Below, piece by piece: positions 28,889 to 37,289 of a stretch of 64,000 nucleotides of DNA (position 1 is the first letter of the stretch; the number at the start of each line of letters is the position of its first letter). The notes under the pieces are model-generated. The model had not been told where the DNA came from, made no database searches, and saw only the letters and a program-made list of their open reading frames with translations. Both the position numbers and the translations under genes were made by a program. The stretch covers positions 2,128,001 through 2,192,000 of the forward strand of contig NC_010718.1 in NCBI RefSeq assembly GCF_000020005.1, read 5' to 3'. The stretch is from Natranaerobius thermophilus JW/NM-WN-LF (GTDB lineage Bacteria > Bacillota > Natranaerobiia > Natranaerobiales > Natranaerobiaceae).

Positions 28889-30223
28889 ATGAAAATCCCA
28901 CAAATTAAAGCCGATAGTAAAGACAAGCTTTCCTCTGGTGGAAACTTACGCCGGATCAGATCTGAATTGGGTTTAAGGCAACATGAAATAACGGGAGACT
29001 TAATAACTCGTAATTTAATTAGTTTAATCGAAAATGAAAAAACCCCTTTATACGAACGAAATGCCAGATTAATTGCTCAAAGCATTAATCAGCTAAACAA
29101 ACAAAAAGGGATTTTGGCATATATTGACGCAGAAGATATTCTTAATCCTGAAAAATATGATGCTAAAAAAATAGCGGATAGCCACATAAATTTATTAAAA
29201 GATAGATTAGATGAAGGAAAGTTAGATATTAAAGATGAAGAAGTTTCCGAAATAGAAAAACTCTTTAGGCGCTGGAATATCCCAGATAAAAGAGCAATCA
29301 CTTACGAATTGTTAGGAGATATTTATAATAAAAAAGGACAGTCCTATGAAGAATATTACTTTTACAGCAAAGCATTGGAAAGCTTATTTGCTTTGCCTCT
29401 CAGGTTCCCCAATGAATATCAGTTATTTTTAAAATTAATTGTTAATCGAATTAGTAATAATAGTTACTCTGAAGCACTAAAACTTGCTAATTTGGCTTTC
29501 TTTCAAGAACAGGATATTCCAAGTGAGTATTTAGGACATTTCTACTATTATCTGGCACTTTGTCAAGAAAAATTATTCCAGTATGAACAAGCTCTTAAAA
29601 ACTCGGAACAAGCTCTAAAGTTTATTGACGACAGAGAAAACCTAACAGAAGTTTATTTACTTAAAGGAAATTGCTGTACACAACTAGGAAATCTAGACAA
29701 AGCTTTAATTTCTTATTACAAAGCCTCTGACTTGATTGAAGAAGAAGAAGAAGCTCCTCAAAAATTAATCACCATTTACTTTCATTTACTTCAGGTTTAT
29801 AAAACCTCCAATGAACAAAGTAAAATTGAAAATTATCTCAATAAAATTAGGGATATAATCAATAGAGAAACCGAACTATCAGACGATACTAAAGCTGATC
29901 ACTTCTATAAGCTCTCCGAATTTGCTTACTATTTAGAGGATTTTAATACCTATGAGCAGCTTTTAGTAAAAGCTTTAGATTTGAGTTATAACTGCGAAGA
30001 TAGCCAAATCACTTCCTCTATCTTAGCCAGGTTAATTGATCACTACTATAAATCTAATGCTTTAGAAAAAGTTGACAATCTAATAGTTAATTATCAGGAC
30101 AGTATCGTGAAATTATCCGATGAACCAAGTATTCAATTACTTACCCGTATAATATTACATTATTTGAATCAAAACAGCACTGATAAATCAAAAACTATTT
30201 TAAAGCAGTTATTCTCCGAGTAA
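28889..30223 (+). CDS. HTH (XRE-like) - TPR regulator
   Basis: 444 residues. Residues about 15-75 are an XRE-type HTH (GGNLRRIRSELGLRQHEITGDLITRNLISLIENEKTPL). The rest is repeated helical hairpins of TPR type (for example YEEYYFYSKALESLFALP, YYYLALCQEKLFQYEQALKNSEQALKF, YLLKGNCCTQLGNLDKALISYYKAS). The combination is that of RRNPP-like peptide-sensing or other TPR regulators. It is on the plus strand among minus-strand neighbours, with SD TGGAGG and its own terminator, so it is a stand-alone unit. No adjacent peptide gene is seen; the ligand is unknown. Confidence 0.8.
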   Translation: MKIPQIKADSKDKLSSGGNLRRIRSELGLRQHEITGDLITRNLISLIENEKTPLYERNARLIAQSINQLNKQKGILAYIDAEDILNPEKYDAKKIADSHINLLKDRLDEGKLDIKDEEVSEIEKLFRRWNIPDKRAITYELLGDIYNKKGQSYEEYYFYSKALESLFALPLRFPNEYQLFLKLIVNRISNNSYSEALKLANLAFFQEQDIPSEYLGHFYYYLALCQEKLFQYEQALKNSEQALKFIDDRENLTEVYLLKGNCCTQLGNLDKALISYYKASDLIEEEEEAPQKLITIYFHLLQVYKTSNEQSKIENYLNKIRDIINRETELSDDTKADHFYKLSEFAYYLEDFNTYEQLLVKALDLSYNCEDSQITSSILARLIDHYYKSNALEKVDNLIVNYQDSIVKLSDEPSIQLLTRIILHYLNQNSTDKSKTILKQLFSE

Positions 30224-30234
30224 TCTGAAATTAA

Positions 30235-30263
30235 AACACCACCGTTTTTTAATCGGTGGTGTT
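30235..30263. terminator. Bidirectional terminator between convergent genes
   Basis: AACACCACCG (30235-30244) pairs with CGGTGGTGTT (30254-30263). It serves the plus-strand HTH-TPR gene; the minus-strand gene's last codons (INTTD) form part of the stem. Confidence 0.8.
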
Positions 30264-30842
30264 AATTTGTATTGTTAAGTTATCATTTTCTATTTCCAGA
30301 TATCCTTCTTGAAAAGAAATATATTCATCTTCTTGCCTTTCAATAGCAGATATCATTTCATCTTTTACTTCTTTAGATACTGTTTCCTTGTTTAGTCCCT
30401 CAATTATTGCCAATACCGTTTCTTTATTGTCTGGCTGGGAAAGGTCAACTTCCATGGAAAATTGGTTATCTTTAACATCCAAGTTTCCTCCAAAGGAATC
30501 GCCTTCCCAGAATTCAACTTCATTATCTGTAACATTTACTTCAAAGCCCAAATCTTTAAGAGCATTAATTGGCCTTTGTAAATTATCAATCACGCTCTCT
30601 TCACCATTATCCTCCCAGAAGTCTAGATTTAAACCATCTTCAATCAGTTCTACCGCTGGTTCTTCGACTTTGTCGTATACACCTCTACCTACTTCAACGA
30701 GATCTAAACCGAAATACCCTGCAACTAACACAATGATAGAAGCTATCACTATAAATTTAACTGTAGCTTTTAACAGTTTTAATAAAAGAACAACACCTAT
30801 TAAAATACCTACTAATATAAATACCTGGCTAATATCTAGCAT
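30249..30842 (-). CDS. Membrane protein of unknown function
   Basis: About 197 residues from ATG 30842, chosen because a G-rich SD precedes it directly; the longer reading adds 19 improbable residues. Two hydrophobic helices (about 7-23 and 27-46) anchor a hydrophilic, acidic C-terminal domain (about 50-197, for example EEPAVELIEDGLNLDFWEDNGEES). No family was recognised. The acidic extracellular-type domain suits a halophile. It is monocistronic, convergent with the HTH-TPR gene and divergent from the gene at 31011. Confidence 0.6.
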   Translation of the reverse strand: MLDISQVFILVGILIGVVLLLKLLKATVKFIVIASIIVLVAGYFGLDLVEVGRGVYDKVEEPAVELIEDGLNLDFWEDNGEESVIDNLQRPINALKDLGFEVNVTDNEVEFWEGDSFGGNLDVKDNQFSMEVDLSQPDNKETVLAIIEGLNKETVSKEVKDEMISAIERQEDEYISFQEGYLEIENDNLTIQINTTD

Positions 30843-31010
30843 AATACCCCCCCTATCACTTAGATATATCATACCATAATTCACTTCATAAATCATCAAT
30901 TTATATCGTTGTTAAAAATCATGCTATTGCCACTTTTTAGTGTAAACTATACCTTTTTAATGTATAATATAAGTAAATAACAACTTTTCAAAAATTGGAG
31001 GAGAGTTGAC

Positions 31011-31901
31011 ATGAGAACGAAAAGTAGAAACCTTTACATGATATTAGCTTTTTTAATGCTGTTAATATTTGTTAGTACTTCAGCAGCTGCCGAAGAAGAA
31101 AGAGTCACTCGAGATGATATAATTAAATTCGCAGGTAGTTTAACTGTACAACAAAACGAAGTTATAACAGGTGATGTATTCCTATTTAGTGGCGATGCCG
31201 TTATTGATGGGAAAGTTCAAGGAGATGTGGTAGTTTTTGCTGGAAACATAGAGGTTAATGGAGAAGTCTTAGGAGATGTTACTTGCTTTAGCGGAAATAT
31301 CGACAAAGGTGATCATGGAATTATCCACGGTAGTCAAATTAACTTGGCAGAGGGCTTAAACTTCCATGGACTAAGACATAATTTACCCGGATTATTTCAA
31401 GCTAGTCCTTTTTGGGCTGTTTTAGGACGCGGACTTCAAGTTATGAGCTTATTGGGATTTTTGGCATTAGGTGCCTTAATTACAGCATTAACCCCCGATA
31501 CAGTAGACAGTATGGGAAGTTACCTAAAAACAAATTATTTAAGAGCAGGCTTAATAGGTTTAATTGCCTTAATAGTTGTACCTTTTGTCTCTCTGATTCT
31601 TCTATTATCGATTGTTGGTATTCCAATTATACCACTATTCTTACTCGCTGCCTTTCTAGCAGGATTTTTTGGATATCTAGGAATTGCTAATTTGATAGGA
31701 CAGAAAATGGTATCAGCATTCAGATGGAGTGACTCCCAGATTTTACAGGCTATTATTGGTATAATTACATTATGGCTTATTTTGCAACTGCCATTAATAA
31801 ATATTGTGATTTGGTTAGTTCTGGCAATACTTTCATTAGGTACAATTATAGATACAAAATTTGGTACTATGAAGCCTTGGTTCCCTAAACAAGTCAAATA
31901 A
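31011..31901 (+). CDS. Secreted/membrane polymer-forming (bactofilin-like) protein
   Basis: 296 residues. A signal peptide (MILAFLMLLIFVSTSAAA) is followed by about 80 residues of short repeated strands of bactofilin type (GDVFLFSGDAVIDGKVQGDV, VVFAGNIEVNGEVLGDVTCF). Then come about four or five membrane helices (VMSLLGFLALGALI, LIALIVVPFVSLILLL, IPLFLLAAFLAGFFGYLGI, a final ILQLPLINIVIWLVLAILS). A -10 TATAAT lies at 30963-30968 and SD GGAGG precedes the ATG. The pattern suggests a surface-exposed beta-helical domain on a membrane anchor. Function unknown. Confidence 0.65.
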   Translation: MRTKSRNLYMILAFLMLLIFVSTSAAAEEERVTRDDIIKFAGSLTVQQNEVITGDVFLFSGDAVIDGKVQGDVVVFAGNIEVNGEVLGDVTCFSGNIDKGDHGIIHGSQINLAEGLNFHGLRHNLPGLFQASPFWAVLGRGLQVMSLLGFLALGALITALTPDTVDSMGSYLKTNYLRAGLIGLIALIVVPFVSLILLLSIVGIPIIPLFLLAAFLAGFFGYLGIANLIGQKMVSAFRWSDSQILQAIIGIITLWLILQLPLINIVIWLVLAILSLGTIIDTKFGTMKPWFPKQVK

Positions 31902-31964
31902 ACTATTTAAGTTATATAAAAGTTGAAAATCTTCATTATGAGGAAAAATCTCCTGAAGAATTTT

Positions 31965-31996
31965 AAAAAATCCGCGGTGAAAAACCGCGGATTTTT
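31965..31996. terminator. Bidirectional terminator
   Basis: AAAAATCCGCGG (31966-31977) pairs with CCGCGGATTTTT (31985-31996) around a 7-base loop, with T-runs on both strands. It serves the gene at 31011 (+) and the gene at 31995 (-), whose stop codon lies at its edge. Confidence 0.85.
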
Positions 31997-32435
31997 ATCT
32001 AGCATCATTTTGTTCATCTATTAAATCTTCGTAATCACAAGTAAATTCAATCAGTTGAAAGTTAATATATATGGGAGCTTCATACCTTAGTGCCATAGCT
32101 ATAGCATCACTTGGCCTTGAATCAATCTGAAAAGTTTCCGTTTTATCTTGAGAGAGATAAATATTAGCGTAAAAAATATCATCCTTTACTTCTGTAATTA
32201 CAATTTTCTCTATATCTCCTCCCAAGTGATCACACATAGACTTAGTCAAATCATAAGTCATAGGCCTAGGTGGTTGTTGGCCTTTTAATGCGGAAATAAT
32301 TCCTTGTGCTTCGTAAGAACCAACGACTATTGGTAATATTTTGGTTTCTTCCATATCTGATAACAGAACTGCATAACTTTCTCCATTTTGCGAGGTACCA
32401 ATCCCTTTAACTTTTACTTGAATAATAAAAAACAC
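31995..32435 (-). CDS. Bifunctional nuclease family (DUF151) protein
   Basis: About 142-146 residues, a single BFN/DUF151 domain: VKVKGI, ILPIVVGSYEAQGIISALKGQQPPRPMTYDL and the C-terminal SRPSDAIAMALRYEAPIYI. Relatives are reported to have nuclease activity; the cellular role in bacteria is unclear. The first in-frame start is GTG 32435, but it lies inside the G-rich SD AGGGGGTG. Family proteins begin about three residues later, so an ATT at 32426 or 32423, spaced six bases after the SD, may be the true start. It ends in a shared bidirectional terminator. Confidence 0.8.
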   Translation of the reverse strand: MFFIIQVKVKGIGTSQNGESYAVLLSDMEETKILPIVVGSYEAQGIISALKGQQPPRPMTYDLTKSMCDHLGGDIEKIVITEVKDDIFYANIYLSQDKTETFQIDSRPSDAIAMALRYEAPIYINFQLIEFTCDYEDLIDEQNDAR

Positions 32436-32570
32436 CCCCTGAAATTACACACCTAGTTAAACAATCATCCAACCGTAGATAATAGGTATATAAAGATTAT
32501 TAATTATTACATGTTCTTAATTTATCCTATGCTCTAACTATAATATTCTTTAATTACTAATTAAATTCCT

Positions 32571-32613
32571 TCATTATAAAAAATGTTCCATTACACTGCG
32601 TAATGGAACATTT
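32571..32613 (-). terminator. Terminator after the SurA-N lipoprotein gene
   Basis: AAATGTTCCATTAC (32581-32594) pairs with GTAATGGAACATTT (32600-32613) around a 5-base loop; TTTTATAATG follows on the minus strand. Confidence 0.75.
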
Positions 32614-32623
32614 CTATCCGATT

Positions 32624-33322
32624 TTAAATCTTTATCTCTATTTCACTTTCCTCCTTCAATTCATCAATTTTATTGATTATTTCATCCTGCATTTTATCCT
32701 GTTTGGCTTCATCGATCAATTGCTGCTCCAACTCTTCTTTTCTATCTTCAAATTCAGGAAAGTCCTCTTCATCTTCGCCGTTTTGTGTGGCTCTGCTTTT
32801 TTCATGTTCATATCTTTCTCTCAGTTCTTCTTCAGATATTTCAATATCATCTTGGGAAATATCATCTTCATCTACAAGCCCAGTAATTAATTCTTCTATC
32901 ATATAAGAGTTTCTAATTTCAGATTCTAAGTCTTCTGATGTTAGTCCGTACATATCCAGGGCTTCTTCCATTTGTTCATCGGACTCAAATTGATTTTCAA
33001 TAGCTTCCAATTCATTTTCAACTAACTCTTCGTCAACAGTGATCCCTTCTTCCTCTGCCTTTTGAAGCAATACAGTTTCTGTAACCATTTCTTCCACAGC
33101 TTCTTTTTGAAGTTCGTCCATTTGTTCTTCGTCTTCTTCATCTACTGGCATACCGTACAGTTGACGCATTTGGATCAATTGCTGCTTAAATCTATCCAGA
33201 TCTTCTTCCTTTAATTCTTGATCATTTACAATGGCAACAACTTCATCATCATTGCCACAAGCTGTCAAAACAAATAATAACAAAGCAGATAAAGCAATTA
33301 ATACAACCTTTTTTATACTCAA
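32624..33322 (-). CDS. SurA-N / PrsA-like lipoprotein lacking a PPIase domain
   Basis: 232 residues, TTG start with GGGAGG upstream. A lipoprotein signal ends in LLFVLTAC with lipid-anchored Cys22. The rest matches a SurA N-terminal chaperone domain: VAIVNDQELKEEDLDRF, a long acidic helical stretch, and SEEELRERYEHE. The PPIase (rotamase) domain usual in PrsA is missing. It probably folds or holds exported proteins on the outer face of the membrane. Very acidic (many E/D), as in halophiles. It is preceded by a consensus promoter. Confidence 0.75.
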   Translation of the reverse strand: MSIKKVVLIALSALLLFVLTACGNDDEVVAIVNDQELKEEDLDRFKQQLIQMRQLYGMPVDEEDEEQMDELQKEAVEEMVTETVLLQKAEEEGITVDEELVENELEAIENQFESDEQMEEALDMYGLTSEDLESEIRNSYMIEELITGLVDEDDISQDDIEISEEELRERYEHEKSRATQNGEDEEDFPEFEDRKEELEQQLIDEAKQDKMQDEIINKIDELKEESEIEIKI

Positions 33323-33366
33323 TTCACTAACCTCCCAATATAGTTTACATACCTTGTATCAATGTT

Positions 33367-33395
33367 ATTATAGATAACCTAATCATAACTGTCAA
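33367..33395 (-). promoter_or_regulatory. Consensus sigma-A promoter for the SurA-N lipoprotein gene
   Basis: Minus-strand TTGACA (33390-33395) and TATAAT (33367-33372) are spaced exactly 17 bases apart, about 45 bases before the TTG start. Confidence 0.8.
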
Positions 33396-33407
33396 CAAGG
33401 CAACTAT

Positions 33408-33439
33408 AAAAAAGGTAGGAAAAAGATAGCTTTCCTACC
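33408..33439 (-). terminator. Terminator of the opu operon
   Basis: GGTAGGAAA (33414-33422) pairs with TTTCCTACC (33431-33439), followed on the minus strand by six T residues, after opuAA. Confidence 0.8.
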
Positions 33440-33482
33440 ATAAAAGTCATCAAAAGATCGTTAAAATAGTGCTTATATTGAA

Positions 33483-34667
33483 TTATACTAAAGCAGCCAA
33501 CACCGATGTCCTTACAATAATTCCCATCAATTCATTGTTATCATTAACTACTGCAATGGGATATTTACTATCTTTAGCCACAGGTATTAATTCGTGGATG
33601 TATATCTCCGGATCAGTAGTATAGTAATTATCAGTTATAACATCCCTTAGAAATTTATTTTCTTTAATTGCGTCTATAGCATCATCAATACTGACAATAC
33701 CAAGTAATTGCTTGTTTTTATCAATCACATATACACTTGAAATGCCGTTTGTCTGCATTTCTCTTACAGCTGATTTCAAACCTTCATTAATATTAATAAT
33801 AGCCGAAGGATTGAACATAACATCTTTAGCTTGTAGAACTTTGGAACGATCAATGTCTTTGACAAAATCCTTAATATACTCACTTGCAGGATTGTCTAAG
33901 ATTTCTTCTGGTGTACCAACTTGTTCAAAAACACCATCTTTCATCACTGCTACCCTATCCCCTATTTTAAAAGCTTCATTGATATCATGAGTTATGAATA
34001 CAATAGTCTTTTTTAAATTTGATTGCAAGTCAATCAGTTCTTGCTGCATTTCTCTTCTAATAAGGGGATCTAGTGCACTAAAAGGTTCATCCATCAGCAA
34101 TACTTCCGGGTCATTGGCAAGAGCCCTGGCGAGCCCAACCCTTTGCTGCATTCCGCCACTCAATTCGCTGGGCATTTTATCCTCCCAGCCTTTTAAACCG
34201 ACAGATTCAAGAGTCTTTCTCGCTAATTCTCTTCTGTCTTGTTCACTTGCACCTTTAATTTCTAAACCAAATTCTACATTTTCTAGTACTGTTCTATGAG
34301 TAAATAAACCAAAGTGTTGAAAAACCATAGATAATTGATTCTGTCTAAAATCCCTTAATTTTTGTTTATCAAATTCTAGAATATTATCCTCGTTTACGTA
34401 AATTTCTCCGGTAGTAGGTTTATTTAATAAATTAAGACACCGGATTAATGTAGACTTACCTGAACCAGACAATCCCATAATAACAAAGGTTTCTCCTTCT
34501 TTGACATCAAAAGAAACATTATTTACACCAACTGTATGTCCAGTTTTTGAAAGAATGTCCTCTTTCGACTGATTTTTTTCAAGTAAGGGTAAAACTGACT
34601 TTGGCTTAGGACCGAAAATCTTTGACAAATTTTTAACTTTAATTTTTTCACTCATATTAGTGGTCAT
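33483..34667 (-). CDS. opuAA: Glycine betaine/proline ABC transporter ATP-binding protein
   Basis: About 394 residues from ATG 34667, with GGGAG eight bases upstream. Walker [11 protein letters not shown]-loop FQHFGLF, signature LSGGMQQRVGLARAL and Walker B LLMDEPFSALD are all present. Residues about 275-394 are tandem CBS domains (VREMQTNGISSVYVIDKNKQLLGIV and a second DNNELMGIIV), typical of OpuA/ProV and used for ionic-strength or nucleotide sensing. It powers compatible-solute uptake in osmoprotection. It is the third gene of opuAC-opuAB-opuAA, an order opposite to Bacillus opuA. Confidence 0.93.
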   Translation of the reverse strand: MTTNMSEKIKVKNLSKIFGPKPKSVLPLLEKNQSKEDILSKTGHTVGVNNVSFDVKEGETFVIMGLSGSGKSTLIRCLNLLNKPTTGEIYVNEDNILEFDKQKLRDFRQNQLSMVFQHFGLFTHRTVLENVEFGLEIKGASEQDRRELARKTLESVGLKGWEDKMPSELSGGMQQRVGLARALANDPEVLLMDEPFSALDPLIRREMQQELIDLQSNLKKTIVFITHDINEAFKIGDRVAVMKDGVFEQVGTPEEILDNPASEYIKDFVKDIDRSKVLQAKDVMFNPSAIININEGLKSAVREMQTNGISSVYVIDKNKQLLGIVSIDDAIDAIKENKFLRDVITDNYYTTDPEIYIHELIPVAKDSKYPIAVVNDNNELMGIIVRTSVLAALV

Positions 34668-34717
34668 TATCAAAACTCCCAGTTATTTTTATTTTGATTC
34701 GTATTACACAGTCAACT

Positions 34718-35566
34718 TTACTCTGTGTATTTGAATTTATCCCCAATTGATTGGGTGAGCCTGTCTATTATAATGGCCAAAAATACTATACTAAGGCCAG
34801 CCTCTACTCCCCGAGCTACATCTATTCTGTTGATTGCTATATAAACTTCCATTCCTAGTCCATCAGCCCCTATCATAGCTGCAATTACTACCATAGCTAG
34901 TGCCATCATAGTAGTTTGATTAGTACCTGCTAAAATGGTTGGTAGGGCCTGGGGTATTTGTACCTTGGCCAATAATTGTACCGGAGAAGCTCCAAAGGAT
35001 TTACCCGCTTCTACCATTTCCTTTGATACTTTCCTTATACCTAAATCAGTCAATCTGATTACTGGTGGAATAGCATATATTATAGTGGCAAATACTGCTG
35101 GAACTGTCCCCATATGAAACAGAATTATAGCCGGTATTAAGTAAACAAAGCTAGGCATAGTCTGCATACCATCTAAAATCGGTGTGATAACAACTGACAT
35201 AATACGGTTATAAGCCATTAAAATCCCAATGGGTATACCTAAAACTATGGATATAACAACTGATGTTACTATAATAGCCAGTGTTTCCATCATAGGTACC
35301 CAAAGACCAAAAGTCCCGATCACAAATAAAAACACGGAAAATAATACTCCTGAAGAAATTGTTCTTAATTTCCAACCAAGTAAAAATATAAATAATACAA
35401 ATAACCACCAAGGTAGCCAAATCAAAAAACCTTCAATATTAGAAATCAAATTGAGAATCACATAAAAGATAAAATCAAATAAAAACTCTAAATTTGTATC
35501 TAGCCAGTTGACAAAACTCTCTACATATTGCCCAAATTCTATGGTGATATCAGGAAATTCTCTCAT
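34718..35566 (-). CDS. opuAB: Glycine betaine/proline ABC transporter permease
   Basis: 282 residues with about six or seven membrane helices (for example FDFIFYVILNLISNIEGFLIWL, WWLFVLFIFLLGWKL, MVVIAAMIGADGLGMEVY). The permease EAA loop is DLGIRKVSKEMVEAGKSFGASPVQLLAKVQIPQALPTILAGTNQTTM, which docks on the ATPase. Its role is to form the membrane channel for betaine uptake. It lies between the binding protein and the ATPase; a strong hairpin separates it from opuAC. Confidence 0.93.
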   Translation of the reverse strand: MREFPDITIEFGQYVESFVNWLDTNLEFLFDFIFYVILNLISNIEGFLIWLPWWLFVLFIFLLGWKLRTISSGVLFSVFLFVIGTFGLWVPMMETLAIIVTSVVISIVLGIPIGILMAYNRIMSVVITPILDGMQTMPSFVYLIPAIILFHMGTVPAVFATIIYAIPPVIRLTDLGIRKVSKEMVEAGKSFGASPVQLLAKVQIPQALPTILAGTNQTTMMALAMVVIAAMIGADGLGMEVYIAINRIDVARGVEAGLSIVFLAIIIDRLTQSIGDKFKYTE

Positions 35567-35575
35567 AAGATTGTG

Positions 35576-35610
35576 ACTGCTCCCGTAGAAGTGATTACAA
35601 CGGGAGCAGT
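35576..35610 (-). terminator. Intercistronic hairpin between opuAC and opuAB
   Basis: ACTGCTCCCGT (35576-35586) pairs perfectly with ACGGGAGCAGT (35600-35610). No strong T-run follows, so it may be a partial terminator or an mRNA stabiliser that favours the binding protein over the membrane components. Confidence 0.55.
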
Positions 35611-35650
35611 GTTTATCTCACCTCACTATGTGCTTATTATTAAAATACAA

Positions 35651-36676
35651 TTATTGCTGTAAATATTCTCTAACATTTTCAGCCACTTCTTCATTAACCC
35701 ATTCAGTCCAAATCTCTTCATATTCTCTTAAAAACCATTTTGCTGCTCCTCGTTCATCTGCATCAGCTTCTTCCGTATAAGCCAAAGCTTCACTTGTTAC
35801 TTCACTACTAGTCTCATAATTCTCCAAAAACTCAACTACCTCGGGATGTTCCTCTGCTAAATCAGAATTAACTGCTACTGTAACGTCCATAGAAGGAATT
35901 TCAGTTCCATATCCTTCTTCGTAATATTTTTCCTCATCAAATTCTGGTTCTTCTAATAAAGTCATGTCATATTTACCCATAATCCATGTAGGTTCCCAGT
36001 TATACGCCACAACTGGTTCGCCACTTTCATAGGCATCCATTATAGTTGCATTCAACGTAGATTCTGAACCAGGACTCACATAATTAAAGTGTTCATCTAA
36101 TCCGTAAGTTTCTACCTTAATTTCAAGGATTTCATCTACTGCCCATTCGGAGGGAGCCCCTATTATCCGGCCTTTATCCGGGTCTTCCGGATCCTGAAAC
36201 TCTTCCCAATAATCAGGTAAATCAAACACAGACTCTAAATTAGGCGCAATAGGATCGATTCCCCGGTCCTCATCACCTTCTATAACATAGGTGGGTACAT
36301 ATAATCCTTGAAAGTTGTCATCAAAATTAATCGACAGGACCTGGATTTCACCTTTTTCTAGGGCTTCATTGTACTCCTCTTGGATATTTTCTTTCCACAC
36401 TTCCATGTAAATGTCAATTCCGCCACCGCGTAAATCAGTAAAGGTTACCGGTGTAGATCCAGACATTATATCTTGTCTATATCCACCATATCCTTCTTCC
36501 AAAATAATCCCTGCTATATAGTTATGTACCCTAATACTTTCCCATCCTGCATCTGCAAAAGTTAGTTCAACCTCATCCTGAGCTTCGCTGTCTGCACAAC
36601 CGGTTACTCCCAAAACTAACATGCCAAAAAGTATAGCAAAAACACATTTTTTGATAATACTATTGATAACTCTCAT
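35651..36676 (-). CDS. opuAC: Glycine betaine/proline ABC transporter substrate-binding lipoprotein
   Basis: 341 residues. The lipoprotein signal ends in VLGVTGC with lipid-anchored Cys27. The OpuAC-type binding domain includes FTDLRGGGIDIYMEVWKENI, YVSPGSEST and AYNWEPTWIMGKYDM, with aromatic residues typical of the ammonium-binding cage. The protein is very acidic, as expected for a secreted protein of a halophile. It captures glycine betaine and passes it to OpuAB/AA. As the first gene of the operon it has its own promoter upstream. Confidence 0.9.
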   Translation of the reverse strand: MRVINSIIKKCVFAILFGMLVLGVTGCADSEAQDEVELTFADAGWESIRVHNYIAGIILEEGYGGYRQDIMSGSTPVTFTDLRGGGIDIYMEVWKENIQEEYNEALEKGEIQVLSINFDDNFQGLYVPTYVIEGDEDRGIDPIAPNLESVFDLPDYWEEFQDPEDPDKGRIIGAPSEWAVDEILEIKVETYGLDEHFNYVSPGSESTLNATIMDAYESGEPVVAYNWEPTWIMGKYDMTLLEEPEFDEEKYYEEGYGTEIPSMDVTVAVNSDLAEEHPEVVEFLENYETSSEVTSEALAYTEEADADERGAAKWFLREYEEIWTEWVNEEVAENVREYLQQ

Positions 36677-36738
36677 ATTATAAATCCATTCCTCCTTAAT
36701 TTTTTTATTTTATTTTGTTTTTTGCCAATCGTTAATTA

Positions 36739-36767
36739 ATTATATATAAAATTAACAAGAAATTCAA
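36739..36767 (-). promoter_or_regulatory. Promoter of the opu operon
   Basis: Minus-strand TTGAAT (36762-36767) and TATAAT (36739-36744) are spaced 17 bases apart, about 60 bases before opuAC. No betaine or osmotic operator was recognised. Confidence 0.6.
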
Positions 36768-36913
36768 ATTAACTTAGTTTCAAATAAATCGATATAGTTT
36801 CATATTTAATGACTATTTAGATTTACAGTAAATTATGCCCCTAATTTCTGCCTATAACTCCAAGTTTCTTCAGATATCTCTCATCTTAAGTTATAAAAAA
36901 TTCTGTTTTCCTC

Positions 36914-36942
36914 TTGACAAACATCTAAATTACAAGTAGAAT
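36914..36942 (+). promoter_or_regulatory. Promoter of the T-box-controlled aromatic operon
   Basis: TTGACA (36914-36919) and TAGAAT (36937-36942) are spaced 17 bases apart. Transcription should start near 36949, giving a leader of about 340 bases before hisC. Confidence 0.8.
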
Positions 36943-36948
36943 ACTTTA

Positions 36949-37252
36949 ACAAATCATATTACTAAAATCTAAAACCGCACCTAAAATCAATGAAGGGGAA
37001 CAGTAGACCTTAACTTAAACCAGAGAACCGGGGCAGCTGGAAACCGGTAACTTTATGGTCGAATTACACCCTGGAGATGCAATTTTGAAACTTGTCATTA
37101 TTATCCGGGCAGGAAGTAAATTTTGCCGCCTTAGGCGTTAATTTATACAAGTGACTTCACATATAATTTACTGTGATTTATAGTTGTAAATTTTGTGAAG
37201 TAACTCAGGTGGTACCGCGAACCTTCGTCCTGTGTCTGACGAAGGTTTTTTT
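36949..37252 (+). promoter_or_regulatory. Tyrosine T-box riboswitch with terminator
   Basis: The leader has the stem I features of a T-box: GAACAGTAG at the start, the AGAG/apical part CAGAGAACCGGGGCAGCTGG, and the specifier region GAATTACACC then CTGGAG. The codon TAC at 37065-37067, followed by a purine, reads tyrosine. The T-box itself is AGGTGGTACCGCG at 37207-37219. The terminator arms AACCTTCGTC (37220-37229) and GACGAAGGTT (37238-37247) precede a T-run. Uncharged tRNA-Tyr should pair with both sites and prevent termination, so the operon is switched on by tyrosine starvation. Confidence 0.9.
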
Positions 37253-37289
37253 AATTGATCAGCTAAATTTATGAATTGGAGTGATTGCA

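Noticed and set aside
37061-37070. Leucine (TTA) reading of the T-box specifier
   Set aside because: It would be followed by C rather than a purine, and the operon makes tyrosine.
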